This document shows, piece after piece, positions 1 through 9,987 of a DNA stretch of 64,000 nt. Position 1 is the stretch's first letter. Every line of letters starts with the position of its first letter. Below the pieces are notes generated by a model, which was not told where the DNA came from, did no database searches, and was given only the letters and a program-made list of their open reading frames with translations. The position numbers were made by a program, and so were the translations under genes. Source of the DNA: Symsagittifera roscoffensis (lineage: Eukaryota > Xenacoelomorpha > Acoela > Convolutidae); contig NC_087065.1 of NCBI RefSeq assembly GCF_963678635.1, forward strand, positions 43,651,430 through 43,715,429. Reading direction: 5' to 3'.

Positions 1-1275
1 GAGGGTCTTGAGTACCTGGTGGTAGAGCCAGCGTGTGAAGTGAATGAGAAAGGTACTCGAGAGAAAAATGATGGTAATGAGAACTTGAGTTTGGACGACA
101 ATGAAAAGATAGGAGTGGGGTCTGATGCAGGATCATTTGTAGAAGAAGACTGGGACGACCCGGAGCAAGACGAGGTGCCGAAGTGGATGGAGCCGGATCG
201 ACCAACACCACCGGAAACCAGGACTGGCAATCGTAAACGCACCGGCATGAGGTACAACAGGTACGGGGATGACTTCGTGATCGATAGGATACAGCCAGAC
301 AATTTGGGCGAGGAATTACTGAAGGCAGGCGAACTGGAAGCCGGAGAGGAATGGCAGGTCATTGACGATGGTGGTCATTATCCGCAGGATGATTACTCGA
401 CGCCAGAAGTAGAAACGGATCTCGAACAGAGTGAGATAGAGAGGAGGGAGAACACGAACTTGAGGATTCTAGAGTGGATGCGTGATGTCAAAGACGAGAG
501 CCGCGAAGGACAAAGCATTCAGCAAGTCGATGTATCAGCAGCAAATTACATGAAGACAGAGGACCCTCTTTTCGGATGGACGGCAACAGACAGGCCACTG
601 GACATTCCTCAGGACAATTCAGACCCGACAACATCGACGGGGACGTCGATAAATATTTTTGTCCGGGGAGTGGGGGTAGGACTTACCCACACCGAAAATT
701 TGATGATAAAGAAGCTCAAGGAAGTGAGAGAAACGAGCGAATTGGAACTGGAGGAAGAAGAGCCAGAGCCTACTATAGGTCGGAATTTCAAAACGAAATT
801 CGAAATACCCAATGAGTACTCGGAAAACATCATGATAACGGATAGCGACTTCATCCTGTCAAACAGGACTAGCGCGATCTGCGTCACGGCGGACATGAGT
901 TTCAAATCAAGATTGGAAGCTAACTTCAAAATAGAGTACCAGAATGTGGAGTTTCTGTTCAGACAGAGACCAGGACTGGGAGGGATGGCAGCGCTTCCAC
1001 CATCAGTAGCACAAGTCCCGGGCAAAGATCTGTGCTTCCTAGTGACGAGGGTCAATGAAAGGAATACAATAGATCTTGAGCACGTGATGTTAGCACTAAC
1101 GAGGCTGAGAGATTTCATGATTGAAAGAGGGATAACAGAGGTCTCAATGCCGGTGTATGACCCAAACAGGGGCAAACTGAGCCCGAGGGAATTGTACGCT
1201 ATCCTACATGTGGTCTTTGCAGAAACTGAGATAATGGTGTATCTTCATAAGAAGTACTACTTGAGCATCGCCTGA
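1..1275 (+). CDS. C-terminal part of Pol-like protein with macro (ADP-ribose-binding-like) domain
   Basis: The frame is open from base 1, so the protein begins outside the window; 424 codons are visible. It starts acidic and proline-rich, then has a basic stretch followed by RYGDDFVIDRI (about 260-300). That resembles the variable tail after the integrase of Ty3/gypsy Pol proteins. The last ~150 residues (about 820-1260) follow the order of an OARD1/POA1-like macro domain. There is an SNRTSAICVTADMSFKS segment, a GLGGM glycine turn, DLCFLVTR before a helix, ITEVSMP for the last strand, then a DPNRGKLS loop where active families have a GCGLDRL-type motif. That loop is altered, so binding or ADP-ribosyl hydrolysis may be lost. 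The gene ends 501 bp before the next ORF. The domain call rests on remembered family patterns; an HMM search would settle it. Confidence 0.65.
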   Translation, partial: EGLEYLVVEPACEVNEKGTREKNDGNENLSLDDNEKIGVGSDAGSFVEEDWDDPEQDEVPKWMEPDRPTPPETRTGNRKRTGMRYNRYGDDFVIDRIQPDNLGEELLKAGELEAGEEWQVIDDGGHYPQDDYSTPEVETDLEQSEIERRENTNLRILEWMRDVKDESREGQSIQQVDVSAANYMKTEDPLFGWTATDRPLDIPQDNSDPTTSTGTSINIFVRGVGVGLTHTENLMIKKLKEVRETSELELEEEEPEPTIGRNFKTKFEIPNEYSENIMITDSDFILSNRTSAICVTADMSFKSRLEANFKIEYQNVEFLFRQRPGLGGMAALPPSVAQVPGKDLCFLVTRVNERNTIDLEHVMLALTRLRDFMIERGITEVSMPVYDPNRGKLSPRELYAILHVVFAETEIMVYLHKKYYLSIA

Positions 1276-1776
1276 GTCGGGTACATGGGGGTATCGAGTC
1301 GGGTGTGAGGGAGGAGTCTTGAGTTAGGTACTGGGGTGCGGCGCAGGTAAAGGGATCTTAAGATATGATTGGCATGACAATTGAATTTTAAAAAAGAGTT
1401 AACGGTGCTAAAACATAAAATGAATCTGCATGCTTTTAAGGAAATTCCAATTGAATTGTTTTAAGTGATATGAGAATGATAAGATTTTTACCATACTGGT
1501 AGAAGGGGGGCCTCTAGGTTAGGAACATGACATGTGAAGTTTTAATATGCTTTCTGTTTTCAGATCAAGTTTGAAAAACAAAGTTGAAAATCCAACTATA
1601 CTCGAAGCGAGAAACAGAAAGGGAAATCTTGATTGAACTCGCGATAATCCGCACCTACAGCAAGTATTTGCAAGGGAACGTTTCTAGAGAATTCTTGAGT
1701 TGGGTAATACTTAAGTCGGTTGGGTAATTCTTGAGCTGGTTAACACATACCTATATACATCCCGAAGTCACGAAGA
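1276..1776 (+). promoter_or_regulatory. Inter-ORF spacer with candidate intron and repeated CTTGAG motif
   Basis: No ORF of note. A plausible intron runs from a GCAG/GTAAAG donor (GT at 1347) to a TTTCTGTTTTCAG acceptor ending at 1563. Such an intron could produce a spliced message for the downstream ORF, as env-position genes often need. Just before the next start codon, GTTGGGTAAT occurs twice (about 1699 and 1719) and TTCTTGAG occurs twice. The spacer also has a GTAGAAGGGGGGCC purine-rich run near 1500, which could be mistaken for a polypurine tract. Confidence 0.4.
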
Positions 1777-4700
1777 ATGGCAGACCGATTCTGGAAATCC
1801 ATGCCCGCGGCCCTGAAGAAGCCCACTCTTGATGAGCTGTACAGACGCCTGAGGGACTTGGACTACACCCAAATAGACGAGAGAATGGCGGTGATGCTGA
1901 ATGCCACCCTCCAGTTGGAGGACCAGGGTGAGTGCAGGGAGTCTGCAACGGAGGCTGTCTTGATGATCGGATACACCACCGAGGGTATATCAAACCAAGA
2001 ACAGACCAGATGGTTGTCTTGGAACGTGGATGGAGGAGTAAGGGGCTTTGACTTGGCAAGGAATCCTGGCCTGAGTAACAACACTGAATATGGCGCAGGG
2101 GAGTTCCCACTACCGGCTAGGCCAACAGCAAGATCTACAAGCCAGGGCTCGAGTAGGGTGCCGTCGATGACGCGAGCGCAACAGACGACCGAGGCATATC
2201 CGGATCTGGGTGTTCTAAAGAAAGAGCTCGACAAGGCGCAGAAGGAAAGGAACAAGGCGAACCTCGATCGGGATCAGGCGAAGCTGGATCGGGAGAAGAT
2301 TCAGCTGGAGAGAGACCAGATAGTCAACGAGCGAGATCAGACTCTGAGGTTACTAGAGGTGCTAAAAGTTGAACATCAGCAGGAACTAAGGGTACGGGAG
2401 AGCGCCGCGAATCGTGATCAACTGAAATCGGAGTTGGAGAGAATAGAACAGCGACAACGTGAGCTTGACGCACAGAAGGGAGCCAGGCCAAAGGAGCGAG
2501 TGGTGACCAGCTCGAGGCCAGAGTCGCGCATGGAGGTGGATGAAGCTCCCAGGGCAAGAGGACGGTTCAACCTTGACCGCGAGGCCAGAGAACACATGAG
2601 TGAAGGGTTGGAAGTCTGGATACCGAATGACGCGACGCCTTCCTTGCGTGGCATAGAGACACAACCTGTACGTCCACTAATGGATGTGGTGCTGCCGGGA
2701 TATACCCCAACCTCGACCTCGAGCGACAGTCAGGTGAGTGGCGGCTCATCGCGCCTGAAAGAGCTAGGCGAGAAATTACAACAGAAAAACCGTGAAAGAT
2801 CGGCAAGACCGGAGCTTCCCCCAACTTGGAGGGAACAGCCGGTCACGAGCGTCGTGATCTCGAGTTATAAGAAAAATACAGAGGGAAGGTACCACAGGCA
2901 CAATCGACTGGATTGGAGTGCGCAACAGGGAGCCAGGAGGGACTGCTTCCATGATGCAGCCTGGGTGGAGTATCTCGCGCCACCTCGTGTGCCAGAGGGT
3001 GCAGTTCACCTAATCATAGGGGACAGCCTGGTGCGGGTGTTGACCCGGATCCAGTCGCATTGGCAGACAGGAATCTTGAGTTTCGCTGGAGCTGCCACGC
3101 CACAGATGTTGGCAACCCTGGACATGCTAGGGATGACTAAAGTATACACGGTGACCCTGATGATCGGGACAAACGATGTGTCAAGGGGAGAAGCGAGGAA
3201 AATAATGAGGCTGTACGACAAGATGAGCTGCCTTCTTGAGGAGCTGAGGATCCAGATGGACCCCATCCTGCTGACAGTATGTACGGTCCCCTACAACATG
3301 ATGTTTGATCAGCACGCCTTGGAGATGAACGAGAAGGTGCGGAACCTAAACAAGGTGATCCGAGATATCCATCGCAAGAGTGTGCTCCCTGTCAGACTGT
3401 TGGACGTGGCAGAGCGCATGGAGAAAGAGGGATTCCCTGAAGACACCTCCAATGATGGAATCCATTTCGATAGGCCACGGGGAGCAGAGTGGCTAAACGA
3501 CGTCTTCCAGGAACACATAAACACGCTAGAGTCGGATCTGCTAGAGACAGCCCAATTTACCTTAGGACCACCTCCGAACCCACCATTCCTTGCCTCAAGG
3601 GCCTTGTCTGGTCGCTTGGGAACGAGAGTTGACATTAGAGACGGTTCGAGGAGCATCCAGACCCGATTGCAGAGTGCCACGCCAATGGAATCTGAGGAGG
3701 TGATGTCATCAACACCTCCAGGCTCGGCGATGTCCTCAGTGGTAGTGGCAGAGAGCAAGCGGGAAAAGAGGTCTATGGAGACCGCTCGCTTGAGATATCC
3801 TGAGAAGGTGAAAGAACTGGACCTAGAGAGTTTGGAATGCAGGCGAGAATTGGCGGAAACCCTGGGGATTGAACGAGTGTCGCACGAGGATTTGAATAGA
3901 CATCATTGCGTGGACTGGTTGAAAGCTCATGAGGCGCACTTCTCGAGAACGAAGTTGATGGAGACCACAGACCTGACTGGAATTCCCACAAAAGCGATCA
4001 TGGGACCCATTAACTACCGACCTCTCAAGCTGCTGGGGAGTCCTGGACTTATAACAGAACCTCCCAAGCACCGAACGAGCATCGCCAGGATCAGGTTGGC
4101 GACCCCGGCACAGTTGAAAGTGGTGGACAAACTACTCAATCCAGGATCGATGGAATTGCCGGATGCCGCTTACGAAGGCTCGAAATTGGCGGAAGATCCC
4201 AGGTACGGGAAGCCCTGTGGCAGCACCCAGCTGGCCAAAACCCTGGCAGTTTATGATAGAGCAGATCCAGCTGCTGCGAGAGTAGTCATTGTGGCGGGGT
4301 CGGACTTCGAAGGAACGTCTCCCAAGTTGTTCTGGCCGGAGACTCTGATATACTCTTTGCCAGGAGCTGAATTAAACCAGATGTTAACTCTGGTGGTGGC
4401 AATAAAGTCAGAGATGCCCTGCGAACCTGAGCTGCTATTGTTTGCAGGAATGAATGATCACCTGCACGCGGTGGGACTTCTTGAGCAACTGAAGGGCGAT
4501 GAAAATCCGCCATCGAGGAAGATATGGGAAGCCATTCAGGTGTTGTTTGCGGCGATGAATGAAGTACAAGAGAATGTTGTCTCGAGATTTGGGTCCAAGA
4601 CGAAGGTGGTGTTTACCACATCCCCTGGATACGCGAATATGCCACCCGCCCTACAATTCGTGTACGCGGTCTTGATCCTGATAGCAGAAGGGAATGAATG

Positions 4701-7700
4701 GCGGATTCTAATGGCAGCCCCCAATCGGGAGTTGGAGCCATCGAACATGAGGATTCGCAAGTCAGAATTGGCGGCGGCATGGGCGGACATATCTCATGCA
4801 CTGAGGGGCTTTTATGGACTAGCCGACATCCTGATCGTATTAGATGAGGTGCTCTTGCTAGAGATATCGAACTTTGCCAGGCAACTCAAGTTCAGCCCAG
4901 TCATCAGAGACGATCACCCGGCGATAAGCCAATTGACGGCCAGGTTGTGGTTTCGGAGTATGGACGTGAAGATCACAAACTCCACCAGCAAGTCTAGAGG
5001 TCCCAGTAACGAGAGAAGAAATGTGGCCGAGACGGAGAAGCAATTAGAATCGATGAAATATCGATTGACTCAAGAGAATGGCTGGTGGCCATTCTTGACA
5101 CCAAGGCTGGAGAACGCCACGAACAAGACGAGGGAGGAAGCACCATCCCTCGTGAAACAAGTCTGGAGTTTTCTGGAGAAACAACTGGAGCTGGCCGAAA
5201 CAAGAGACATGACGGTGGCTAGATTTGTCTCGGCCGCCAATGAAGTGACGATTGGAGGGTTCTGGAGAGAGCACGCCAAGGGTGAATTGAGGACTAGGAG
5301 GGATTATGAGATTCTCAAGTTCTTGAGTCCTTGCTGGGAGAAGGAATTCATGGCAGGAATGTTCGGCACCACGGCGACTATCTTTGGAGCCTTCGTGCAG
5401 GAGATACTGGGCATGCCCATCAGTCTGCTCTTGGCTTTGTATTTGGTTTACCTCAGATACTTGTTCAACATGGGCCCAGCATACATGTTTAGTCGAGGAG
5501 TGGAGACACTTCGAGTCGATGGGTACCTGGCACTATTACTCTTAACCCATGGGGAATTGGTGCCGTTTCATCGATTAATGGAATATGGAGAGCCTCTGTC
5601 TATGGGGAGAGTCCACTCGAGCATTGAAACCAGCTCCTACAAGTGTGCCGCAGGGTTGAAGACGTTGTTAGTGCAATACCTCATGATGCAGAATCGGCAC
5701 ATGACGGGTGAAGATGAGAATCCAACCTCGAGAGAAGAATGGAAGAAGACGAATAGAGGGATGCCTCTGCTGACGGACCTTTGCCTGGCAATGAGGTCGG
5801 ACCCAATGGGGATAATCCGGGGCCTAGAGGAGGTGGTGACCTGCATTTATGGTCCAGCAGTGACGTACGCGTTCCCAGACCCCCTGGTGACAACGTATCG
5901 TCACTCTGTAACGCACTTGAGTCTTATCAGTATACTGGATGGGACGGCGTTAAATTGGTGTCAGCAGGAGGTGCTCAGAGGGCGAATGAGCAACACAGTA
6001 CTCTTTGGAAAGGTGAAAGATGCCGAGCTAATAGTGTGCAACTTCAGGGGGCAAATGCAATGTAGAATGGGAGGCAAGCGAGAGGGTCCCATCGAAATGT
6101 ATCCCAAGTTCTGGAACTTGAACCCATTGACAGCAGACGGACGAGAAATCTTGAGAATTCCTGCCTGGAAGGAGTGCTTCGCACTGGTGAAGAGGGAGCT
6201 GGAGACCATAATGGAGAAAGAAATCCTCCCAGCCACCATGCCTGAGTTCCCAATAGTCAGGAGGATGACCTTAGGAATGAACAGTCCCTTGGTAGTTCCC
6301 TCCATAATGGCGAGGATGACGACGGAGGAAATGCAGAAGGATTTCACTGATGGCTGGGACCCCCTGTTCATCGGCTACACGGCGGCGGTCTACTTCCATA
6401 CTAGCGAGGCGAAGGTAAATTCGTGGACGACGCGAGCGAAAAAGATGAGAGGTTCGCAGCCCCCCGGATATGAGGTGCGAAAGGTCTTGAGAGCTCTTGA
6501 GCAGGCGGGACTTGAGAACATGCTACCCATATGGGATGATGGCAGGATGATCGTGATGGAGGGGCACGTCGCATTGGTGGACGACATGAAATTTGCAACG
6601 AGAAAATACAGGGCACCCTATGGCTTAGAACAGGTGGAGGTGAGACAGGAGGGAAAAGAACTAGATGCAGCAGGTCAACTGCACGTAGCCCTGACGGAGT
6701 ACAAGAAATTGGACCCTACGACACCATCACCACTGTCAGTGGACACGCCTGGAGACAAGAGGAGCGGACCCGTCGAGGACCGATTTAAGAAAATTCTTGA
6801 GAGAAGGAGACATGAATCAGAAGAAGAGAGTATGGATGAAACTCTCAGTGAAGCCGGTGAAGACATGGAGGTGGGGAATACGCCTGAACCAGGGCCATCA
6901 GGGGAAGAGCTCACCACTCAAGAGCTGTTGAAAGACTTGAGCGAGGAGAATTGGGCAGATACTGCCACCCCACCTCTGAATCCGTCCCCCCGGAAGAATC
7001 TGGAATTGCCATTGGCAAATGAGACCTTCAATATGGGGATGATAATCTTGAGCTCGGAGGAAAGGGAGAGGAACACTTTCGAAGGGAACAGGGACATATT
7101 CCTGGGGTCTCTGAAGAACGATGCTTGGCAGGAGTTCTTGGAAGAATTCAATCAAGAAGTGGGCAGCGAGACGACGATGGACAAGTTCAAGGAGGAACTG
7201 TGGGACACAGTCGTAAGATTTGGAGAACCGCTTCTGATAGGAACGGGCCTGGATGAGAAGGCGAGAAAAGAGCTGCTGAGCAAGCTGGTAGAGCTGAGAA
7301 ATTCACGATCGAAGACTAGAGAAGAAAAATGTGAGGACAGCTCTACTCTGAAACAAAAAACTGTAGATAAAAGAGTTGATGATATAAAAAGGGATAAGGT
7401 TGGGACTAGTAATATAATTAAAAGTACTAATATCCTTAAGGCTCGAGCAGGGGGGAGGCAAGAGTTGGAAGGATTGGATAGAGAGGTCGAATCAGTGATG
7501 ATAGCTACAACACCCTCAAGCAGAAATGTGAAGACTCGCAAGAGGAAGAGAGAAGTAGAAGGATTGGGTAGTCCTTCAGTGGATGCTGTTTCGGAAGGAA
7601 ACTTGAGAGAGACGGCGCCCATGGTTTTGGCTCGATGCAAGACGGCGGCATTCAAGAACAGCTCGGAGCTCAGAAGACCACTTGAAGTAGAAAGGGAAAT

Positions 7701-9987
7701 AGAGACTTCCACCAGTTCGACATCGGAGGAAGACTTCAAGCCTCAGAAGATAAACGTAAAGAGAGGTTCAACAAACGGACAGACATGGGAAGTGGATATC
7801 GGCAAAGAATGGATCTCAAAGGCACATCAGGACATGGGCAAGCAAGTGACGAGTGATCCATTGGAGAAGAACAAGACGAGGAACACTTCCCGGACGTGGT
7901 GGGTGGCCCTTGAAACATTGAAAGAAATGGAGGACTGCTGGAAGAAGTTGGACAGTGGAGTAGCTCGCAAGCCACGCAATTGGGCCACCCATCAAAAGGC
8001 CGAGGTTAATAAAATAGAAATGGCAAATCATCTGAAGAGGTCCTGGCAGAGTTTGTTGAAGGATCATTTTGAAGAAGCAATGAGGACACCCTCATCAGCA
8101 CCACCATTAATGGCGAATCCCTTCGTTAGAACTGCAGGACAATTATTGTTCACCTGGAGTCTGGTGGGAATAGAGTTGGAAACACTGACCTCGTATGACA
8201 GGCTGAAGTTGGGAAGCAAGAAGCTAGATGTGTATCAGGCACTGATGCAACACGTAGCCAGGGACAATTCAGGCTTGAGCCTGGCTAGAAGAAAGGATGC
8301 CACGTGTTTCTTGAGATGGATAATGTCAATGATGTCTGATAGCACCATCCTGGCATGCCAACAGAGAGCAAGCGGAAGTAAAACCATGGAAAAAAGAGTC
8401 TCAACGATCATCTTGAACGTGTATCAGAGTACAGGAATAGAAAAGGAAGATGGTTCCAGACAATCCCTAGAGAACCACAGAAAGCTAGACGAGGTGCGGA
8501 GGTTTTATAATAAGAAGTTCGAAGAAGAACATGATGTTCACCGTAACCTGGCCTCGTCAGAGCAGTACTCGAGACTCAGCGAGAAGGGGGAATACCAATA
8601 TGTGTCGGGAGTAATGGGAATAGCCTACAACCCCTTCTTAGACTCGGAAACTGGAGGTGCCCACAGAAACCATGAGGTAGCGGAGCTACTGAAGTTTTGG
8701 ACAGAAAGAATAATGGAAATAGACACGGTGGAAAAAGAGGGGCCGGGCATGGGCCTGATTCTTGAGAAAACACCAGAGGTGGTAAGCATACCGCGCTCGA
8801 ACAAGAGAGGTGAAGTGAACATGGGCGATGGAAATGGCTTGTTAACCACGAACTTGGGAGTGGTATGGAAGCTACTAAGACCCTCCTGGTGTCCACATCC
8901 CCACGCGAGTCTGATCGAGGAAACCACCGAGCGAGTGAGGTTAGCACCAACGGAAGATGAAGATCTGGCAAAGTTGAGTGTGCTGCATAAGCTAATCTTA
9001 CCTCAGATGCAAGAGCCAAGCGAAAAGACGAACAATCCCGGGTCAGCGAAGAAATTGGAGCCGGGTAGCTGTCTGGATTCGACGTGTGGAAACGGAGAGC
9101 ACACCTGCGATGGACGGTCATGCGTCAGAATACTGTCCTTTCAAAAAGAAGACCTGGTCACTTGGTTCGAAGACATCACAGAAAGGGAGAGAAGTGAAGT
9201 GCAAATATTAGCGGAGTGTTACGCGAGAACCACGGTGAATATAGCGACAGCTCTCGGATTCTTCTCGAGAATGTGTAGTTTGCAGTCATTGGAAAGACTA
9301 GAGTCTGAACACCATTGGGTGACGGCGTTGAGCGTAGAATCATGGCCTGGGGTGTTGCAGGTGACTCAAAAACACATCCGGAGCTGGAAAGTTGGTCTTG
9401 AGGCAGAAATGGGGTTTCCCATGAGCGAAGCTTATGGCCTGCCATTGAACGCAAAATCCCTGATAGGGTCAATGATGGCCAACTTGTGCGGAAGTCACTA
9501 CCCACTGCACATGGTGATGGTGGAAGCATCCAGCCAGAGAGTACTGGTGGACAAGGCCTTCTCAGTGCCCAAGTGCGTGAGGTTGGCTAGGATATTGCAT
9601 CACTCGCACAAGTTGTTGAGAAAAATCAGAGGGACAGTACCAAAAGAATTGAGAGATGACTTGAGTGAAATCTGGGGAGAAGAACTTTTGAAGTTGGAGA
9701 GAGAGAACACAAGCGATCACGAGAGACAAAACGTGATCGGAAAACCTGTGGGAAGTGCTCCAAACCTGGAAGATAACGACACGATGCATGAGAAAATGAT
9801 GGAGCTTGAGCCTCTCTTGGAAGCCTCGGGGAGCGTAACCTCAGGAGCATTGAGATCACCCATGGAGAATGCCCATGCCACTGTTTGGCGCAAACGGTGT
9901 GGTATCCAGATCACAAGAACCTTTGCCTGGTATGGGATATGGAAGAAATCCGGTCGATCGGACTACCGGATCACCGACAGAAGGTGA
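1777..9987 (+). CDS. Giant env-position protein with two SGNH-hydrolase-like domains
   Basis: A single ORF of 2736 codons beginning at ATG 1777 (MADRFWKS). Residues about 145-240 are a charged coiled coil (repeated LDRDQ/LERDQ). Residues about 410-580 form an SGNH/GDSL hydrolase domain: block I GDS at 415-417, GTND at 464-467 and a C-terminal DGIHFD at 560-565, so all catalytic blocks are present. Residues about 835-1050 look like a second, diverged SGNH fold: VAGSDF near 840, FAGMNDHL at 889-896, DDH at 1045-1047. A hydrophobic stretch lies near residues 1205-1240. Acidic, low-complexity linkers fall around 1690-1780 and 1880-2030. A cysteine cluster (C-x4-C-x6-C-x4-C) begins near residue 2432. 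No reverse transcriptase or integrase motif was seen. SGNH domains are known from ORF1 of CR1-type LINEs, but this length and arrangement fit nothing I recognise. The last ~35 codons are probably out of frame. Confidence 0.75.
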   Translation: MADRFWKSMPAALKKPTLDELYRRLRDLDYTQIDERMAVMLNATLQLEDQGECRESATEAVLMIGYTTEGISNQEQTRWLSWNVDGGVRGFDLARNPGLSNNTEYGAGEFPLPARPTARSTSQGSSRVPSMTRAQQTTEAYPDLGVLKKELDKAQKERNKANLDRDQAKLDREKIQLERDQIVNERDQTLRLLEVLKVEHQQELRVRESAANRDQLKSELERIEQRQRELDAQKGARPKERVVTSSRPESRMEVDEAPRARGRFNLDREAREHMSEGLEVWIPNDATPSLRGIETQPVRPLMDVVLPGYTPTSTSSDSQVSGGSSRLKELGEKLQQKNRERSARPELPPTWREQPVTSVVISSYKKNTEGRYHRHNRLDWSAQQGARRDCFHDAAWVEYLAPPRVPEGAVHLIIGDSLVRVLTRIQSHWQTGILSFAGAATPQMLATLDMLGMTKVYTVTLMIGTNDVSRGEARKIMRLYDKMSCLLEELRIQMDPILLTVCTVPYNMMFDQHALEMNEKVRNLNKVIRDIHRKSVLPVRLLDVAERMEKEGFPEDTSNDGIHFDRPRGAEWLNDVFQEHINTLESDLLETAQFTLGPPPNPPFLASRALSGRLGTRVDIRDGSRSIQTRLQSATPMESEEVMSSTPPGSAMSSVVVAESKREKRSMETARLRYPEKVKELDLESLECRRELAETLGIERVSHEDLNRHHCVDWLKAHEAHFSRTKLMETTDLTGIPTKAIMGPINYRPLKLLGSPGLITEPPKHRTSIARIRLATPAQLKVVDKLLNPGSMELPDAAYEGSKLAEDPRYGKPCGSTQLAKTLAVYDRADPAAARVVIVAGSDFEGTSPKLFWPETLIYSLPGAELNQMLTLVVAIKSEMPCEPELLLFAGMNDHLHAVGLLEQLKGDENPPSRKIWEAIQVLFAAMNEVQENVVSRFGSKTKVVFTTSPGYANMPPALQFVYAVLILIAEGNEWRILMAAPNRELEPSNMRIRKSELAAAWADISHALRGFYGLADILIVLDEVLLLEISNFARQLKFSPVIRDDHPAISQLTARLWFRSMDVKITNSTSKSRGPSNERRNVAETEKQLESMKYRLTQENGWWPFLTPRLENATNKTREEAPSLVKQVWSFLEKQLELAETRDMTVARFVSAANEVTIGGFWREHAKGELRTRRDYEILKFLSPCWEKEFMAGMFGTTATIFGAFVQEILGMPISLLLALYLVYLRYLFNMGPAYMFSRGVETLRVDGYLALLLLTHGELVPFHRLMEYGEPLSMGRVHSSIETSSYKCAAGLKTLLVQYLMMQNRHMTGEDENPTSREEWKKTNRGMPLLTDLCLAMRSDPMGIIRGLEEVVTCIYGPAVTYAFPDPLVTTYRHSVTHLSLISILDGTALNWCQQEVLRGRMSNTVLFGKVKDAELIVCNFRGQMQCRMGGKREGPIEMYPKFWNLNPLTADGREILRIPAWKECFALVKRELETIMEKEILPATMPEFPIVRRMTLGMNSPLVVPSIMARMTTEEMQKDFTDGWDPLFIGYTAAVYFHTSEAKVNSWTTRAKKMRGSQPPGYEVRKVLRALEQAGLENMLPIWDDGRMIVMEGHVALVDDMKFATRKYRAPYGLEQVEVRQEGKELDAAGQLHVALTEYKKLDPTTPSPLSVDTPGDKRSGPVEDRFKKILERRRHESEEESMDETLSEAGEDMEVGNTPEPGPSGEELTTQELLKDLSEENWADTATPPLNPSPRKNLELPLANETFNMGMIILSSEERERNTFEGNRDIFLGSLKNDAWQEFLEEFNQEVGSETTMDKFKEELWDTVVRFGEPLLIGTGLDEKARKELLSKLVELRNSRSKTREEKCEDSSTLKQKTVDKRVDDIKRDKVGTSNIIKSTNILKARAGGRQELEGLDREVESVMIATTPSSRNVKTRKRKREVEGLGSPSVDAVSEGNLRETAPMVLARCKTAAFKNSSELRRPLEVEREIETSTSSTSEEDFKPQKINVKRGSTNGQTWEVDIGKEWISKAHQDMGKQVTSDPLEKNKTRNTSRTWWVALETLKEMEDCWKKLDSGVARKPRNWATHQKAEVNKIEMANHLKRSWQSLLKDHFEEAMRTPSSAPPLMANPFVRTAGQLLFTWSLVGIELETLTSYDRLKLGSKKLDVYQALMQHVARDNSGLSLARRKDATCFLRWIMSMMSDSTILACQQRASGSKTMEKRVSTIILNVYQSTGIEKEDGSRQSLENHRKLDEVRRFYNKKFEEEHDVHRNLASSEQYSRLSEKGEYQYVSGVMGIAYNPFLDSETGGAHRNHEVAELLKFWTERIMEIDTVEKEGPGMGLILEKTPEVVSIPRSNKRGEVNMGDGNGLLTTNLGVVWKLLRPSWCPHPHASLIEETTERVRLAPTEDEDLAKLSVLHKLILPQMQEPSEKTNNPGSAKKLEPGSCLDSTCGNGEHTCDGRSCVRILSFQKEDLVTWFEDITERERSEVQILAECYARTTVNIATALGFFSRMCSLQSLERLESEHHWVTALSVESWPGVLQVTQKHIRSWKVGLEAEMGFPMSEAYGLPLNAKSLIGSMMANLCGSHYPLHMVMVEASSQRVLVDKAFSVPKCVRLARILHHSHKLLRKIRGTVPKELRDDLSEIWGEELLKLERENTSDHERQNVIGKPVGSAPNLEDNDTMHEKMMELEPLLEASGSVTSGALRSPMENAHATVWRKRCGIQITRTFAWYGIWKKSGRSDYRITDRR

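Noticed and set aside
609-1175. 188-codon antisense ORF opposite the macro-domain ORF
   Set aside because: It mirrors a well-supported + strand domain, is leucine/serine-rich as expected for a shadow frame, and has no recognisable domain.
9880-9900. Programmed -1 ribosomal frameshift joining the two C-terminal frames
   Set aside because: The zero-frame codons here (TGG CGC AAA CGG) do not form an X-XXY-YYZ slippery site, so an indel is simpler.
1751-9914. More than thirty antisense and off-frame ORFs across the giant ORF, including 195 and 181 codons
   Set aside because: All lie within the 2736-codon ORF. Their serine-, proline- and leucine-rich content is what the reverse of its codon use produces.
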